Assembly: GCF_019599145.1 (NCBI RefSeq)
Contig: NZ_CP080647.1
Coordinates: 8,866,001-8,930,000 of the forward strand
DNA: 64,000 bases
Reading direction: 5' to 3'
From: Streptomyces akebiae
GTDB taxonomy: Bacteria; Actinomycetota; Actinomycetes; Streptomycetales; Streptomycetaceae
This document shows positions 43,782 through 53,408 of this stretch, in pieces. A program made the position numbers and the translations under genes. Position 1 is the stretch's first letter. Each line of letters starts with the position of its first letter. The notes under the pieces are model-generated. The model was not told where the DNA came from. It ran no database searches and saw only the letters and a list, made by a program, of their open reading frames with translations.

Positions 43782-45401
43782 GTGCACGACGCTCACGACA
43801 CCTCTGCGCAGCCGGCCCCGCCCAGCGGGGCGGAGCCGCTGGTGCGTGTCCGCGGCCTCACGAAACGTTTCGGCGGAACCCTCGCACTCGCCGGGGTCGA
43901 CCTCGACGTCCACGCGGGCGGCGTGCTCGCGCTCCTCGGTCCCAACGGAGCCGGAAAGTCGACACTCATCAAGATCCTCGCCGGTGTCCACCACGCCGAC
44001 TCGGGCCGGATCACCGTGGACGGGCACCCGCTGGGCAGCCACGCCGCCTCCCACCGCATGTCCTTCATCCACCAGGACCTCGGACTCGTGGAGTGGATGA
44101 CGGTCGCGGAGAACATCGCCCTGAGCACCGGGTACGCGCGCCGTGCCGGACTGATCTCCTGGCGGCGGACCCGGGACCGCTGCACCGAGGCCCTGGCGCT
44201 CGTCGGCGGCCACCTGGATCCCGACGCTCCGGTCGCCCGCCTCGCCCCCGCCGAACGGTCGCTGGTCGCCATCGCCCGAGCACTGGCCACCCGAGCGGGG
44301 CTCATCGTGCTCGACGAGCCGACCGCCCGCCTCCCCGCCGCGGACTGCGCCCGCCTCTTCCACGTCCTGCGCACCCTGCGCGACCGGGGCCACGGCATCC
44401 TCTACGTCAGCCACCGCCTCGACGAGGTGTACGAGGTCGCCGACACCTTCGCCGTCCTGCGCGACGGCCGTCTCGTCAGCCAGGGCTCGACAGCGGGCCA
44501 CAGCCCCCTGCGCCTGGTGCGCGACATCACCGGTGAAGAACCGGCGGGCCCGCGGCCCGCCCCCGCACCCCCCACCGCCCCCGCACCGCCCGTGGCTTCC
44601 GCACCGCCCGCCGCCCCGGCACCCGGTCCCGCCCCGGCACCGTTCGCCGCCCCGGCGGTGCTCGCCCTCGACGGCGTACGGACATCCGGTACCGGACCGG
44701 TCGACCTGGAGCTGCGTGCCGGCGAGGCCCTCGGTCTGGTCGGGCTCTCGGGCGCCGGACACATGGACCTCGGCCGCGCCCTCGCGGGGGCCCGCCCCCT
44801 CCTCGGCGGACGGGTCCTGCTCGACGGACGCCCCTACCGACCCCGCAGCGTCACCGACGCCGTCGCCCGCCGTGTCGCCCTCGTCCCCGGCGACCGGCAG
44901 CGGGAAGGCTGCCTCCCCGAACTGACCGTACGGGAGAACCTCCTGGCCAACCCCCGTGCGGGCGACGGGCCCCCACCACGCTGGATCGCCCCCCGCCGGG
45001 AACGTGCCGTGGCCGCCGCCCTGACCGAACGGTTCTCGGTGCGGCCCCGTGACGGCGAGGCGACCATCGCCACCCTGTCCGGCGGAAACCAGCAGAAGGT
45101 CCTGATCGGCCGCTGGCTCCGGACCGGACTGCGTCTGCTGATCCTGGAGGAACCGACGGCGAGCGTCGACGTCGGTGCCAAGGCCGCGATCCACCGCCTC
45201 CTGGACGAGGCACGGTCCGCGGGCCTCGCGGTCCTCCTCATCTCCACCGACTTCGAGGAGGTGGCGGGCGTGTGCGGGCGCGCCCTGGTCTTCGTCCGGG
45301 GAGCGGTGACGGCCGAGCTGAGCGGCCCGGCGCTCACGGTCGCGGGCCTGACCCGGGCGGCCTCGGCCATGCCCCCCTCCGGCACCGCGACGCACCCGTG
45401 A
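43782..45401 (+). CDS. Ribose-type sugar ABC transporter ATPase, two fused ABC domains
   Basis: The 539-residue protein contains two ATPase domains. The first has Walker A GPNGAGKST, Walker B LIVLDEPTAR and an altered signature LAPAERSLVAIARAL. The second has no clear Walker A (GLSGAGHMDLG) but has LSGGNQQKVLIGRWL and LLILEEPTASVD. This asymmetry is typical of RbsA/XylG/MglA-type ATPases. A Pro/Ala-rich linker of about 40 residues joins them. It powers a sugar importer with the permease and binding-protein genes downstream. The start at GTG 43782 is not well supported by a ribosome-binding site. Substrate unknown. Confidence 0.86.
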   Translation: MHDAHDTSAQPAPPSGAEPLVRVRGLTKRFGGTLALAGVDLDVHAGGVLALLGPNGAGKSTLIKILAGVHHADSGRITVDGHPLGSHAASHRMSFIHQDLGLVEWMTVAENIALSTGYARRAGLISWRRTRDRCTEALALVGGHLDPDAPVARLAPAERSLVAIARALATRAGLIVLDEPTARLPAADCARLFHVLRTLRDRGHGILYVSHRLDEVYEVADTFAVLRDGRLVSQGSTAGHSPLRLVRDITGEEPAGPRPAPAPPTAPAPPVASAPPAAPAPGPAPAPFAAPAVLALDGVRTSGTGPVDLELRAGEALGLVGLSGAGHMDLGRALAGARPLLGGRVLLDGRPYRPRSVTDAVARRVALVPGDRQREGCLPELTVRENLLANPRAGDGPPPRWIAPRRERAVAAALTERFSVRPRDGEATIATLSGGNQQKVLIGRWLRTGLRLLILEEPTASVDVGAKAAIHRLLDEARSAGLAVLLISTDFEEVAGVCGRALVFVRGAVTAELSGPALTVAGLTRAASAMPPSGTATHP

Positions 45402-46530
45402 CGGCCCGGCCCCCGCGTCCGCGCCGCGCCCGCGTCGCCCGCGCCCGCCGCACCGGCGCGGCGCCCGAGGCGGTCCCGGCGGCTCCGGCGGGCACCTCGT
45501 CGGCGCCTACGGCCTCCTCGGCCTCACCGTCCTGCTCGTCCTGGTCTTCTCCCTGACCCTGCCGCGCACCTTCCCCACCCTGGACACCCTCGACGCGATC
45601 CTCTCCACCCAGTCGATCCCCGCCGTCCTCGCGCTCGCCGCCATGGTCCCGATCGTGACCGGCGCGTTCGACCTCTCCATCGGCTACGGCCTCGGACTGG
45701 CGCACGTGTTGGTGCTGCACCTCATCGTCGAGGCCGGCTGGCCGTGGCCGCTCGCCTGCCTCGCCGTGATCGTCGGAGGGGCGGTCGTGGGCGTCGCCAA
45801 CGGCGTCATCGTGGAGTTCGGCCGGATCGACTCCTTCATCGCCACCCTCGGCACCGGCAGCATGATGTACGCCGTCACCGGCTGGATCACCGACGGCGGC
45901 CGGATCGTCCCGGGCCCCCAGGGCCTGCCGCCCGCCTTCACCGACCTCTACACCTCCACCTTCCTCGGTCTTCCGGTCCCCGCCTTCTACGTGCTGGCCC
46001 TCACGGTCGCCCTCTGGCTGGTGCTGGAGCGGCTGCCCATCGGGCGGTACCTGTACGTCGTCGGGTCGAACCCCCGCGCCGCCGACCTCGTCGGCATCCC
46101 CGTGCGTACCTACACCGTCTGTGCCTTCGCCACGTCCGGCCTGATCGTCGGCTTCGCGGGGGTACTGCTCGCGGCCCAGCAGCAGATCGGCAATCCGAGC
46201 GTCGGCCTCGACTACCTGTTGCCCGCCTTCGTCGGAGCCCTCCTCGGCTCCACCGCCATCCGACCGGGCCGCCCCAACGCCCTGGGCACCCTCGTCGCCG
46301 TCGCCGTCCTCGCCGTCGGCCTCACCGGCATCGGCCAGATGGGGGCCGACTTCTGGACGGTGCCCCTGTTCCACGGCGGCACCCTCCTCCTCGCCGTCGG
46401 CCTGGCCGGGTACGCCGCCCGCCGCCGGATGCGCACCGGCGTCTTCGCGAGCCGCGCCGCGCCCGCCGCGACACCGGACGCGCCGCCCGCACCGCCTCCG
46501 GACGGCGATCCGAAGGACCGAGGACCGTGA
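45398..46530 (+). pseudogene. Ribose-type ABC permease, apparent frameshift near its start
   Basis: The permease body is clear: HLVGAYGLLGLTVLLVLVF, IVTGAFDLSIGYGLGLAHV and GSNPRAADLVGIPVRTY as in RbsC-type permeases, with about eight membrane helices. Its frame has no ATG, GTG or TTG before 45643, which would remove the first helix. The GTG at 45398, which overlaps the ATPase stop as GTGA, is the expected coupled start but lies in another frame. One added G in the GGG at 45490-45492 joins PAAPAG to HLVGAYGLLGL. Either the gene is disrupted or there is a sequence error. It belongs with the ATPase and binding protein. Confidence 0.75.
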
Positions 46531-46724
46531 GCGGGACGCCCCACCCGGCCGCCCGCCCCGGCCGCCGGCCTCCTGTCGCCCGCGCGGCCGCCGCTCTCGG
46601 CGGCGCCTCCGCGTCCGCTCCTCTCCGACCGTGGACCCTCGGGCCGCAGCCACCGGTCACGACCACCTCGGCCGCGGCTTCCGTCCGGCAGCCTTCCCCG
46701 CTCGTCCCTCCGCAAGGAGTCCTC

Positions 46725-47894
46725 GTGCACCACCACCGCAAGGCCCGCTCCGGCGGGGTACGGGTCCGCTACGCGGCGACCGCCCTGCTGACCGCGGCGG
46801 CCACCGTCGTACTCGCCGGCTGCGAACGCGGATCGTCCAGTGACCCGGAGTCCTCGGCCACGGGCACGAGCGGCTGCCCCGCGGCGCAGGCCAGGGCCGA
46901 GGCCGCCGTCAGCAGGGCGGAGCGCGACGACGTCGCCTGGAACGGCCCGACCACCGGGCCCAGAGCCGTGACCGGCAGATCCCTCGTCTACGTCGCCCAG
47001 ACCATGACCAACCCCGGAGTGGCGGGCGCCGCCGAGGGAGTACGGGAAGCCGCGCGGGTCATCGGCTGGAACCTGCGGGTGATCGACGGCGGGGGCACGC
47101 CCGCCGGCATCCAGGCCGCGATGAGCGAGGCCGTGACGCTCCGCCCCTCGGGCATCGTCATCGGCGGCTTCGACCCCAACTCGACCGCGCAGCAGATCGC
47201 ACAGGCCGAGCAGGCCGGCATCCCGCTCATCGGTTGGCACGCGGTCGCCGCTCCCGGCCCCAGTCGGCGCCCCGCTCTCTTCACCAACATCACCACCCAG
47301 GTCGAGGACGTGGCGAGGATCAGCGCCCGATGGGTCATCTCCACCTCGAACGGCGACGCCGGGGCCGTGATCCTCACCGACGCCTCGATCCCCTTCGCCA
47401 AGAACAAGTCCGAGCTGATCAGGGACGAACTCGCCACCTGCGCGGGCGTGGATCTCCTGGCGTACGTGAACATCCCGATCTCCGACGCGAGCAGCCGTAC
47501 GCCCCGCGAGGTCTCCTCGCTGCTCTCCCGCTTCCAGGACCGGTGGACCCACTCGATCGCCATCAACGACCTGTACTTCGCCGACGCCGCCCCCGCCTTC
47601 CGCGCCGCCGGCAAGGACGGCTCGGGCCCGCCGTTCAACATCGGGGCCGGGGACGGCGACCCCTCCGCCTTCCAGCGCGTCGACAGCGACCAGTACCAGG
47701 CGGCCACCGTGCCCGAGCCGCTCACCCTCCAGGGCTGGCAGATCGTCGACGAGTTCAACCGCGCCTTCTCCGGCAGCCCCGCCAGCGGCTATGTGGCGCC
47801 CGTCCACATCGCCACGGCCGACAACAGTGACGGCGCCACGAGCTGGAACCCGTCGGGCTACCGGGAGGGGTACCGGAAGATCTGGGGCAGGTGA
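46725..47894 (+). CDS. Ribose-type sugar-binding lipoprotein
   Basis: The 389-residue protein has a lipoprotein signal ending VVLAGCERG, with the lipidated Cys about residue 33. A periplasmic-binding-protein type 1 fold follows (SLVYVAQTMTNPGVAGAAEG, IVIGGFDPNSTAQQIAQAEQAGIPLIGW). AAGGAG is 5 bases before GTG at 46725. An upstream in-frame GTG at 46527 overlaps the permease stop but would add 66 residues before the signal, so it is less likely. It delivers sugar to the permease and ATPase encoded upstream. Confidence 0.83.
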   Translation: MHHHRKARSGGVRVRYAATALLTAAATVVLAGCERGSSSDPESSATGTSGCPAAQARAEAAVSRAERDDVAWNGPTTGPRAVTGRSLVYVAQTMTNPGVAGAAEGVREAARVIGWNLRVIDGGGTPAGIQAAMSEAVTLRPSGIVIGGFDPNSTAQQIAQAEQAGIPLIGWHAVAAPGPSRRPALFTNITTQVEDVARISARWVISTSNGDAGAVILTDASIPFAKNKSELIRDELATCAGVDLLAYVNIPISDASSRTPREVSSLLSRFQDRWTHSIAINDLYFADAAPAFRAAGKDGSGPPFNIGAGDGDPSAFQRVDSDQYQAATVPEPLTLQGWQIVDEFNRAFSGSPASGYVAPVHIATADNSDGATSWNPSGYREGYRKIWGR

Positions 47895-47915
47895 CGCCGC
47901 CGAGATCCATCAGGC

Positions 47916-47936
47916 CGCCCCGGGCGGGCCGGGGCG
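47916..47936. terminator. Hairpin between two convergent genes
   Basis: CGCCCCGG and CCGGGGCG pair across a five-base loop, 21 bases after the binding-protein stop and 9 bases from the end of the convergent phosphatase gene. Confidence 0.5.
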
Positions 47937-47945
47937 TCCCGCCGG

Positions 47946-49199
47946 TCACAGCCGCAGGACGATCAGCGCGGTGTCGTCGGTGTTGCCGGCGGGCGGCAGC
48001 AGATCGGCCAGCAGGGCGTCGGCCAGGGTCTCGGGGTCGAGGTCGCGGTGATGGGCCAGGGACTCGGCGAGGCGTTCCAGGCCGGTGTCGATGCTCTCGG
48101 TACGGCGCTCGATCAACCCGTCCGTGTACAGGACCAGGAGGGAGCCCTCGACGAAGGGCGTGCGGGCCTGCGGCCGCGGGACCTGGACGGGTCGGGCGGC
48201 GAGCGGCGGGTCGGTGGCGCCGTCGAGGAAGGTGACGGTGCCGTCGGGGTGCGCCAGCGCGGGCGGCGGGTGGCCCGCGCTGCTGTAGGTGATGGTGCGG
48301 GCGTCCCAGTCGATGAAGGTCGTGACGACGGTGGTCGACTCGGCGCCGTCGACGGAGCGGGCGTAGCGGTCGAGGGCCTCCAGGGCCTCGGCCGGACCGT
48401 CGGCGACGCGCGTGGCCCCGCTCAGGGCGCTGCGCAACTGCCCCATGGCACAGGCGGCCGCCAGACCGTGGCCGACGACGTCGCCGACGGCCACCGCGAG
48501 GCCCTCGCCGTCCAGCCCGACCAGGTCGTACCAGTCGCCGCACACGTTCAGCGCGCCGATGGCCGGCCGGTAGCGCACGGCCGCGTCGTGCGACCCGGTG
48601 GGGCCGGGGGAGGGCAGCATCGCCGCCTGCAGCGCCAGGGCCACCTCGCGCTCATGGGCGTGCGCCGTGCGCAGGCGTTCGTTGACCTCCTGCAGTTCCC
48701 GGGCGCGGGTGTACAGCTCGGCCTCCAGCACCCGGGCCCGGCTGTCCTCGCCCGCACCGCCCCGAGCCTCCCCGTCGGCATCTCCCCGGGCGCGGATGAG
48801 TTCGGTGACCTCTTCCACCCGGTGCACGATCAGGTCGACCTTGCCGTCGGGGCCCAGGACGGGGGCGTTGACCGGGCTCCAGTAGTGCTCCTGCCAGAGG
48901 CCGGGCCGCTGCGGGTCCTCGATGTCGTAGCGGAGCAGCGCCATCGTGTCGCGCTCCCCGGTGGCCACCGTGCGCAGCATCGACGCCTCCGTCTCCCGCA
49001 TACCGGCCGCGGCCGGTTCGTTCGGGTTCTCGGGGAAGACGTCGAAGATGTAGCGCCCGAGCAACTGTTCGCGGCTGCGTCCGGCCAGCCGCAGGAAGTC
49101 GTCGTTGGCGTCGGCGTACACGAGATCGGGCGTGAGCAGCGCCACCATGCCGGGCAGGGCCCGGAAGACCTCCGCATAGTCGATATGCGGTTCCCTCAT
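47946..49199 (-). CDS. PAS-SpoIIE (PP2C) phosphatase
   Basis: The 417-residue protein has a PAS domain at its N-terminus (YAEVFRALPGMVALL, SREQLLGRYIFDVFPENP). A coiled-coil-like linker follows (AELYTRARELQEVNERLRT), then a SpoIIE/PP2C phosphatase domain with GDWYDLVGL, GDVVGHGLAAACAMG, SSAGHPPPAL and YTDGLIERR. It likely dephosphorylates an anti-anti-sigma factor in response to a signal sensed by PAS. ATG at 49199 begins the PAS domain. The gene converges with the binding-protein gene and has no operon partner. Confidence 0.85.
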   Translation of the reverse strand: MREPHIDYAEVFRALPGMVALLTPDLVYADANDDFLRLAGRSREQLLGRYIFDVFPENPNEPAAAGMRETEASMLRTVATGERDTMALLRYDIEDPQRPGLWQEHYWSPVNAPVLGPDGKVDLIVHRVEEVTELIRARGDADGEARGGAGEDSRARVLEAELYTRARELQEVNERLRTAHAHEREVALALQAAMLPSPGPTGSHDAAVRYRPAIGALNVCGDWYDLVGLDGEGLAVAVGDVVGHGLAAACAMGQLRSALSGATRVADGPAEALEALDRYARSVDGAESTTVVTTFIDWDARTITYSSAGHPPPALAHPDGTVTFLDGATDPPLAARPVQVPRPQARTPFVEGSLLVLYTDGLIERRTESIDTGLERLAESLAHHRDLDPETLADALLADLLPPAGNTDDTALIVLRL

Positions 49200-49350
49200 G
49201 TCCAGCCTGCCTTGGCGCCGAGCGTCGGTGTGTCTATCCACGATAGGCGCGAACCGACCGCGGGACCCGACAGTCCGCGGCACAGGTGCCGGAACCTTCC
49301 CGATCCGCCAGGCGGGTGTCCCACGAAAGAGTGGTGCCGTCCTGCGAACG

Positions 49351-49389
49351 GGCCTGGTCCGTCCTCCCCCGAGGGCTGCGGACCAGGCC
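49351..49389 (-). terminator. Hairpin terminator after the flavoprotein gene
   Basis: GGCCTGGTCCG and CGGACCAGGCC form a perfect 11-bp stem around 17 bases (with an inner CCTC/GAGG pairing), 13 bases after the stop codon. Confidence 0.65.
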
Positions 49390-49401
49390 GGATCCGACCG
49401 G

Positions 49402-50898
49402 TCAGAAGATGCCCGGGCCGGGAGTCAGGACGCCGGACGGGTCGTAGCGGCTCTTCCATGCCGTGAACTTCTGCCACATCGAGCCGTAGTGCGCCCGCCA
49501 GTCGGCCTCCGTGAACCGGCACGCGCCGTGGGGGTAGCGCACCCCGCCGACGGCCGCCGCCTCCTGGTAGAAGCGGTAGTTGCGGTCCGTCATCCGTGAC
49601 GCGAACTCGGGGTCGGGGCCGGACCGGGCCGCGTCGGTGAGCACGCTGACCAGCCAGACCCAGGGGCCGCTCGTCTCGTCGGGCAGCCGCAGCAGTGGTC
49701 GGCCGTAGCTCGCGCGCAGCATCGGGAAGACGAGGCCGAACCCGGTCGGGCCCAGGTCCTCGGAGGTCAGCGACGGGAACACCGACTCGACGTACTGCTC
49801 GACGGCGCCGTCCGGCAGGAACAGATCCGACCAGGGCTTGACCTTCCCGTCCCAGTCCAGGTTCGCCGCGAACGCGTCGTACATGTCGGTGACCAGGGAC
49901 ATGTAGTCGAGGTAGGTGTAGTCCTCGAAGGCGGCGGAGGCCGCGGCGGGGCTGAGCCCGCGCAGCAGACGGGACCCGTCGGGGGTGTCGCCGGGGTTGT
50001 GGAAGACGGTGGCCCACAGGACCAGGGGCTGTGCCGTGCCGGGCTGCGGAATGCTGCCGAGCGAGTCGAACTCGCCCCGGTTCGCCAGGACGCGGATGTC
50101 CTGGAAGAACGTCGGGATGTCCGGGTAGCCGATCCGGTAGGTGCGGGCCAGCTGCTTGGCCGGCACCAGATCGACGGTGGCCCGGGTGATGACGCCGCAC
50201 TGCCCGAGTCCGGCGAGTGCCGCCTCGAACAGGTCGCTGTTCTGCGAGCCGGAGCACCACCTCGCCCGGCCCTCGCCGGTGACGACTTGGAGCCGCCGGG
50301 CGTGGTCGACCTGGGCGCCGACCCGGTAGGACGACATCATCCCGATCCCGCCCATGGAGAGGGTCCCGCCGACCGTCGTCCTGGTGTAGCTGGTGATCGA
50401 CGCCGGAGTGAGGCCCTCCTCGTACGCCGCCTCGATCAGGTCCTTCCACAGCACACCGGCGTCGACATCGGCGCCGGCCGTGCCGATCGAGTGGATCGTG
50501 TCCAGTGACCGCATCTCGACGACCAGGCCACCGCTCACGAGCGGTTGGCCGAACATCGCGTGGTGGGCACCGGCCGGGGCGACCTCGATGCCGTGTTCGG
50601 CGCAGAAGCCGACCATCTTGCCGATGTCCTGCACCGACCCCGGACGCAGCACCGCGCAGGGTGTCCGGAACACGATGTTGCCCTGGTCGTGCGCGTTCGC
50701 CGCGAGCGACTCCGCGTCGAACACGAGCGTCCCGTCGAGGGACGGGGCCGTGGCGAAGGACGTGCTGTCCGCTGCCGCGGCCTCGGTCACCCACTGCCGG
50801 GTGAGCAGATCGAAACCGGCCACGAGCGCCAGGGTCCCGGCTCCGAACCGGGCCAGGAACTGCCGTCTGCCGACGGGACCGCTCTGTCTTTCTGTCAT
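49402..50898 (-). CDS. Tat-exported FAD-linked oxidoreductase (PCMH type, cytokinin-dehydrogenase-like)
   Basis: The 498-residue protein begins with a Tat signal (GRRQFLARFGAGTLALVAG). An FAD-binding PCMH domain follows, with VAPAGAHHAMFGQPLVSGG, TRTTVGGTLSMGGIGMMS and LGQCGVITRATVDLVPA. The C-terminal half (FYQEAAAVGGVRYPHGACRF) resembles the substrate domain of cytokinin dehydrogenases. It probably oxidises an amine, alcohol or N-linked side chain outside the cell using oxygen or another acceptor. The His residues in the FAD-binding region could allow covalent attachment. ATG at 50898 is chosen because it starts the Tat signal. The substrate is unknown. Confidence 0.8.
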   Translation of the reverse strand: MTERQSGPVGRRQFLARFGAGTLALVAGFDLLTRQWVTEAAAADSTSFATAPSLDGTLVFDAESLAANAHDQGNIVFRTPCAVLRPGSVQDIGKMVGFCAEHGIEVAPAGAHHAMFGQPLVSGGLVVEMRSLDTIHSIGTAGADVDAGVLWKDLIEAAYEEGLTPASITSYTRTTVGGTLSMGGIGMMSSYRVGAQVDHARRLQVVTGEGRARWCSGSQNSDLFEAALAGLGQCGVITRATVDLVPAKQLARTYRIGYPDIPTFFQDIRVLANRGEFDSLGSIPQPGTAQPLVLWATVFHNPGDTPDGSRLLRGLSPAAASAAFEDYTYLDYMSLVTDMYDAFAANLDWDGKVKPWSDLFLPDGAVEQYVESVFPSLTSEDLGPTGFGLVFPMLRASYGRPLLRLPDETSGPWVWLVSVLTDAARSGPDPEFASRMTDRNYRFYQEAAAVGGVRYPHGACRFTEADWRAHYGSMWQKFTAWKSRYDPSGVLTPGPGIF

Positions 50899-51427
50899 GA
50901 CAGCCTCCGTGGTGTCGACGCGGCGGATCGTCGGCACGCCGCGTCGGGTCTGTCGTCCTGTCGTGGGTGGGAGTCGGTGCTCGACCGGTACTCGACCGAA
51001 CCGGACCGATGACTCTGCGTGGTCATCACCAAGCGCGCTCTCCCCCTGACAGTCCGCTTGCGGCACATCATGACTTCCCGCGGGCCCGTCGCGCGACGGG
51101 ATCGGCGAGCCGGAGATGCCCGGCGAGGCGGTGGGAGCGCTCCGCCGAAGTGGATTTACCTCACGGTGCGACCAAAGCCCCTATTCGGCCTTGCTCGTAT
51201 GCGCGTCGCACGGCTCAACCTGCGCAAGAAGCGCGCAGGTTGACGATCCGTCATCAGGTCGAGTGATGATACGATCACCGCACTTACCGAACGGACGGAT
51301 AGGTGCAAAAGGAGCACCTCTCGCCATTCGTGGAGGCCTGGGTGGCAACCCCGGAGTGGCTGGCCTTCGGTCTGTGTGAATTGACGGAAATTCAGTAGCT
51401 GGCCATCGGCCGCCTGAAGAGGGTCTC
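50899..51427. other. Long intergenic region upstream of the conservon
   Basis: This 529-base gap separates the divergent flavoprotein and conservon genes. It has no convincing gene. It contains an imperfect CebR-like sequence TGGGAGCGCTCCGC at 51132, a perfect hairpin at 51216 and an AT-richer stretch after 51250 (GATGATACGATCACCGCAC) that probably holds the conservon promoter. Confidence 0.6.
51216..51242. promoter_or_regulatory. Perfect 10-bp hairpin upstream of conservon
   Basis: CAACCTGCGC and GCGCAGGTTG pair around the 7-base loop AAGAAGC. It has no T-run and lies about 185 bases before the CvnA start, so it may be a regulatory RNA structure or a terminator of a transcript from the left. 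Confidence 0.5.
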
Positions 51428-52636
51428 ATGACGCAATACATACAAAATCCGGCGCTCTGGGCACTCATTGTCGTAACCCTTGCCGCCGTCGCCCTGGTCA
51501 TTCGTCAGCGACGGGCGGCGCGAGCATTACGACAGGAGATCGCAGGGCTCAGAAATCACTACGGTGAATTGGAGAGCCAATACTCGGATTCCGTCCGCGC
51601 GGCCCAGCAGGAAGCCGAAGGTGAGACCAGGACGGCTCTGAAGGCCGCCATGCGGACACTCCAGGGTCTCGCCGCGGAGCAGCAGCGCATCATCTCCGGG
51701 CTGCAGCGCAAGTACGGCGACTCCGTCATGCTCCAGGACCTCCTGGAGATCGACCACATGAACGCGCAGTTCGGCCGGCGTGCCCAGTCCATCGCCGTGC
51801 TGTGCGAGGGCTGGCTCGGCCGCCACCGCGACGTGGCCTCGGTCTACGACGTGGTCCGCAGTGCCCAGGGCCGGATCCGCCACTTCCAGCGGGCGCACAT
51901 CCTGTCCAAGGTCGACTTCGGCGTCACCAGCCGGGCCGTCGAACCGGTGGCGCTGGCGCTCGCGGAGCTGCTCGACAACGCGACCAGCTACTCCAGCCCG
52001 GACACCGTCGTCGAGATCAACGTCCGCTCCGTGCCCAAGGGCGTCTGCATCATCGTCGACGACGCCGGTGTCGGGATGAACGAGGAGGAGAAGGCGAGGG
52101 CCGAGAAGCTCCTGACGAGCGAGCGCGTCACGGGTGTCTCGGGACTCGGCAACCCTCCGCAGTTCGGCTTCGCGGTGATCGGTGTGCTCTGCGAGCGGTT
52201 CGGCTTCACCGTGTCGGTGGACTCCACCTCCCCCTACGGAGGTGTGCGGGCGGTCGTGCTGCTGCCCGACGAGCTGCTCACCACGATGCCGGAGCCGAAG
52301 CAGCCGACGGTGTCGGTGGAATCGGTCGCGCCGCGGGACGTCCCGACTCCTGTGGAGGCGGCGAGGCCGTCCGCGTACGACAGTGCCCCCGAGTCCTCGC
52401 TGCCCGTGGGCACGACCGAGGACGGTCTGCCCAAGCGGCGTCGCAAGCGTCCGATGGCCCTGGTCTCCAACGGTCCGTCCGCCGCCCCGGCGCCGCGCCG
52501 CCGCAGCGAGGACACGGCAGCGATCATGGCCGCCTTCAAGCAGGGCACGGACGCGGGTCGCGCCACACACCCGGAGGCGGGAGAACGGCAGAGCGGCTCC
52601 CATGACGCAAGCAGCGAAGGGCACGAGGTCCAATGA
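51428..52636 (+). CDS. cvnA: CvnA: histidine-kinase-like sensor of a conservon
   Basis: The 402-residue protein has one N-terminal membrane helix (LWALIVVTLAAVALVI), a coiled-coil (residues about 30-80), a helical domain and an ATPase domain with ELLDNATSYSSPDTVVEI and IVDDAGVGMNEEEKARAE, close to histidine kinases. No conserved phospho-acceptor His is obvious, which is normal for CvnA. The C-terminal 130 residues are Pro/Arg-rich. It is the membrane component of a G-protein-like complex with CvnB-D. The downstream gene starts ATGA across its stop, so the operon is coupled. Confidence 0.9.
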   Translation: MTQYIQNPALWALIVVTLAAVALVIRQRRAARALRQEIAGLRNHYGELESQYSDSVRAAQQEAEGETRTALKAAMRTLQGLAAEQQRIISGLQRKYGDSVMLQDLLEIDHMNAQFGRRAQSIAVLCEGWLGRHRDVASVYDVVRSAQGRIRHFQRAHILSKVDFGVTSRAVEPVALALAELLDNATSYSSPDTVVEINVRSVPKGVCIIVDDAGVGMNEEEKARAEKLLTSERVTGVSGLGNPPQFGFAVIGVLCERFGFTVSVDSTSPYGGVRAVVLLPDELLTTMPEPKQPTVSVESVAPRDVPTPVEAARPSAYDSAPESSLPVGTTEDGLPKRRRKRPMALVSNGPSAAPAPRRRSEDTAAIMAAFKQGTDAGRATHPEAGERQSGSHDASSEGHEVQ

Positions 52637-53034
52637 ACAACGATCTTTCATGGATGCTTGACAGCGCCCTGGAGATCCCCGGAGCTCTCCACGCGGTTCT
52701 GGTCTCCTCCGACGGGTTGCTGAGGGCCCGTTCGAAGGGAGTGGACAAGGACGACGCGGACAAGGCCGCCGCCGCGATGAGCGGTATGCAGTCGCTGAGC
52801 CGGTCACTGGCGTTCTTCTGCTCCCGCTCGGATCTGCGGTGGCAGCAGACGCTGGTCGAGTTCGACGGCGGCTGGATCTTCCTGATCTCGGCCGGCGACG
52901 GCGCCTACCTCGCGGTGTCGGCCTCCTCCGACGTCGACATGGCGGACATCACCTTCCGCATGCAGCAGCTCGTCGGCCAGCTGGGCAAGGTCATGACCGC
53001 TCCGCCCAGGGAGAGCAGCGTGGTAGGGCCATGA
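52633..53034 (+). CDS. cvnB: CvnB: roadblock/LC7-domain protein
   Basis: The 133-residue protein is a roadblock/LC7 domain (SDGLLRARSKGVDKDDADK, TLVEFDGGWIFLISAGDGAYL). Such proteins control Ras-like GTPases, here CvnD. It overlaps CvnA by 4 bases (ATGA) and CvnC by 4 bases. Confidence 0.9.
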   Translation: MNNDLSWMLDSALEIPGALHAVLVSSDGLLRARSKGVDKDDADKAAAAMSGMQSLSRSLAFFCSRSDLRWQQTLVEFDGGWIFLISAGDGAYLAVSASSDVDMADITFRMQQLVGQLGKVMTAPPRESSVVGP

Positions 53035-53408
53035 CCGATTCCGACAGGCATGAGCACGAGGCCGCCGAGTTAGTGCGGCCGTATGTCATCACCGGCGGGC
53101 GCAGCCTCCCCGGCGAGAGCCAGTTCTCCCTGATCACACTGGTCACGGCGGTCGCCGACCAGCAGCAGCGGCCCGCGCGCCTCTCGCCCGAGGAGCAGGA
53201 CCTGCTGCGCATGTGTGTCGGCGGATACCTCTCCGTCGCCGAGATCGCGGGACACATCCAGCTGCCGGTGGGCGTGGTGAAGATCCTGCTGGCCGCGCTC
53301 TCCGAGGCCGGCTATCTCGTCACCCGCCCGCCGGAGACCCGTGCTCCCGTCGCCAACCTGCAGATTCTCGAGGAGGTGCTCAATGGTCTCCAGTCCAAGT
53401 TTGGATGA
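53031..53408 (+). CDS. cvnC: CvnC: DUF742 protein
   Basis: The 125-residue protein has the DUF742 features LVRPYVITGGRS and a winged-helix-like stretch SVAEIAGHIQLPVGVVKILLAAL. It is the third conservon component, of unknown biochemical role. The ATG at 53031 overlaps the CvnB stop by 4 bases. Confidence 0.9.
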   Translation: MTDSDRHEHEAAELVRPYVITGGRSLPGESQFSLITLVTAVADQQQRPARLSPEEQDLLRMCVGGYLSVAEIAGHIQLPVGVVKILLAALSEAGYLVTRPPETRAPVANLQILEEVLNGLQSKFG

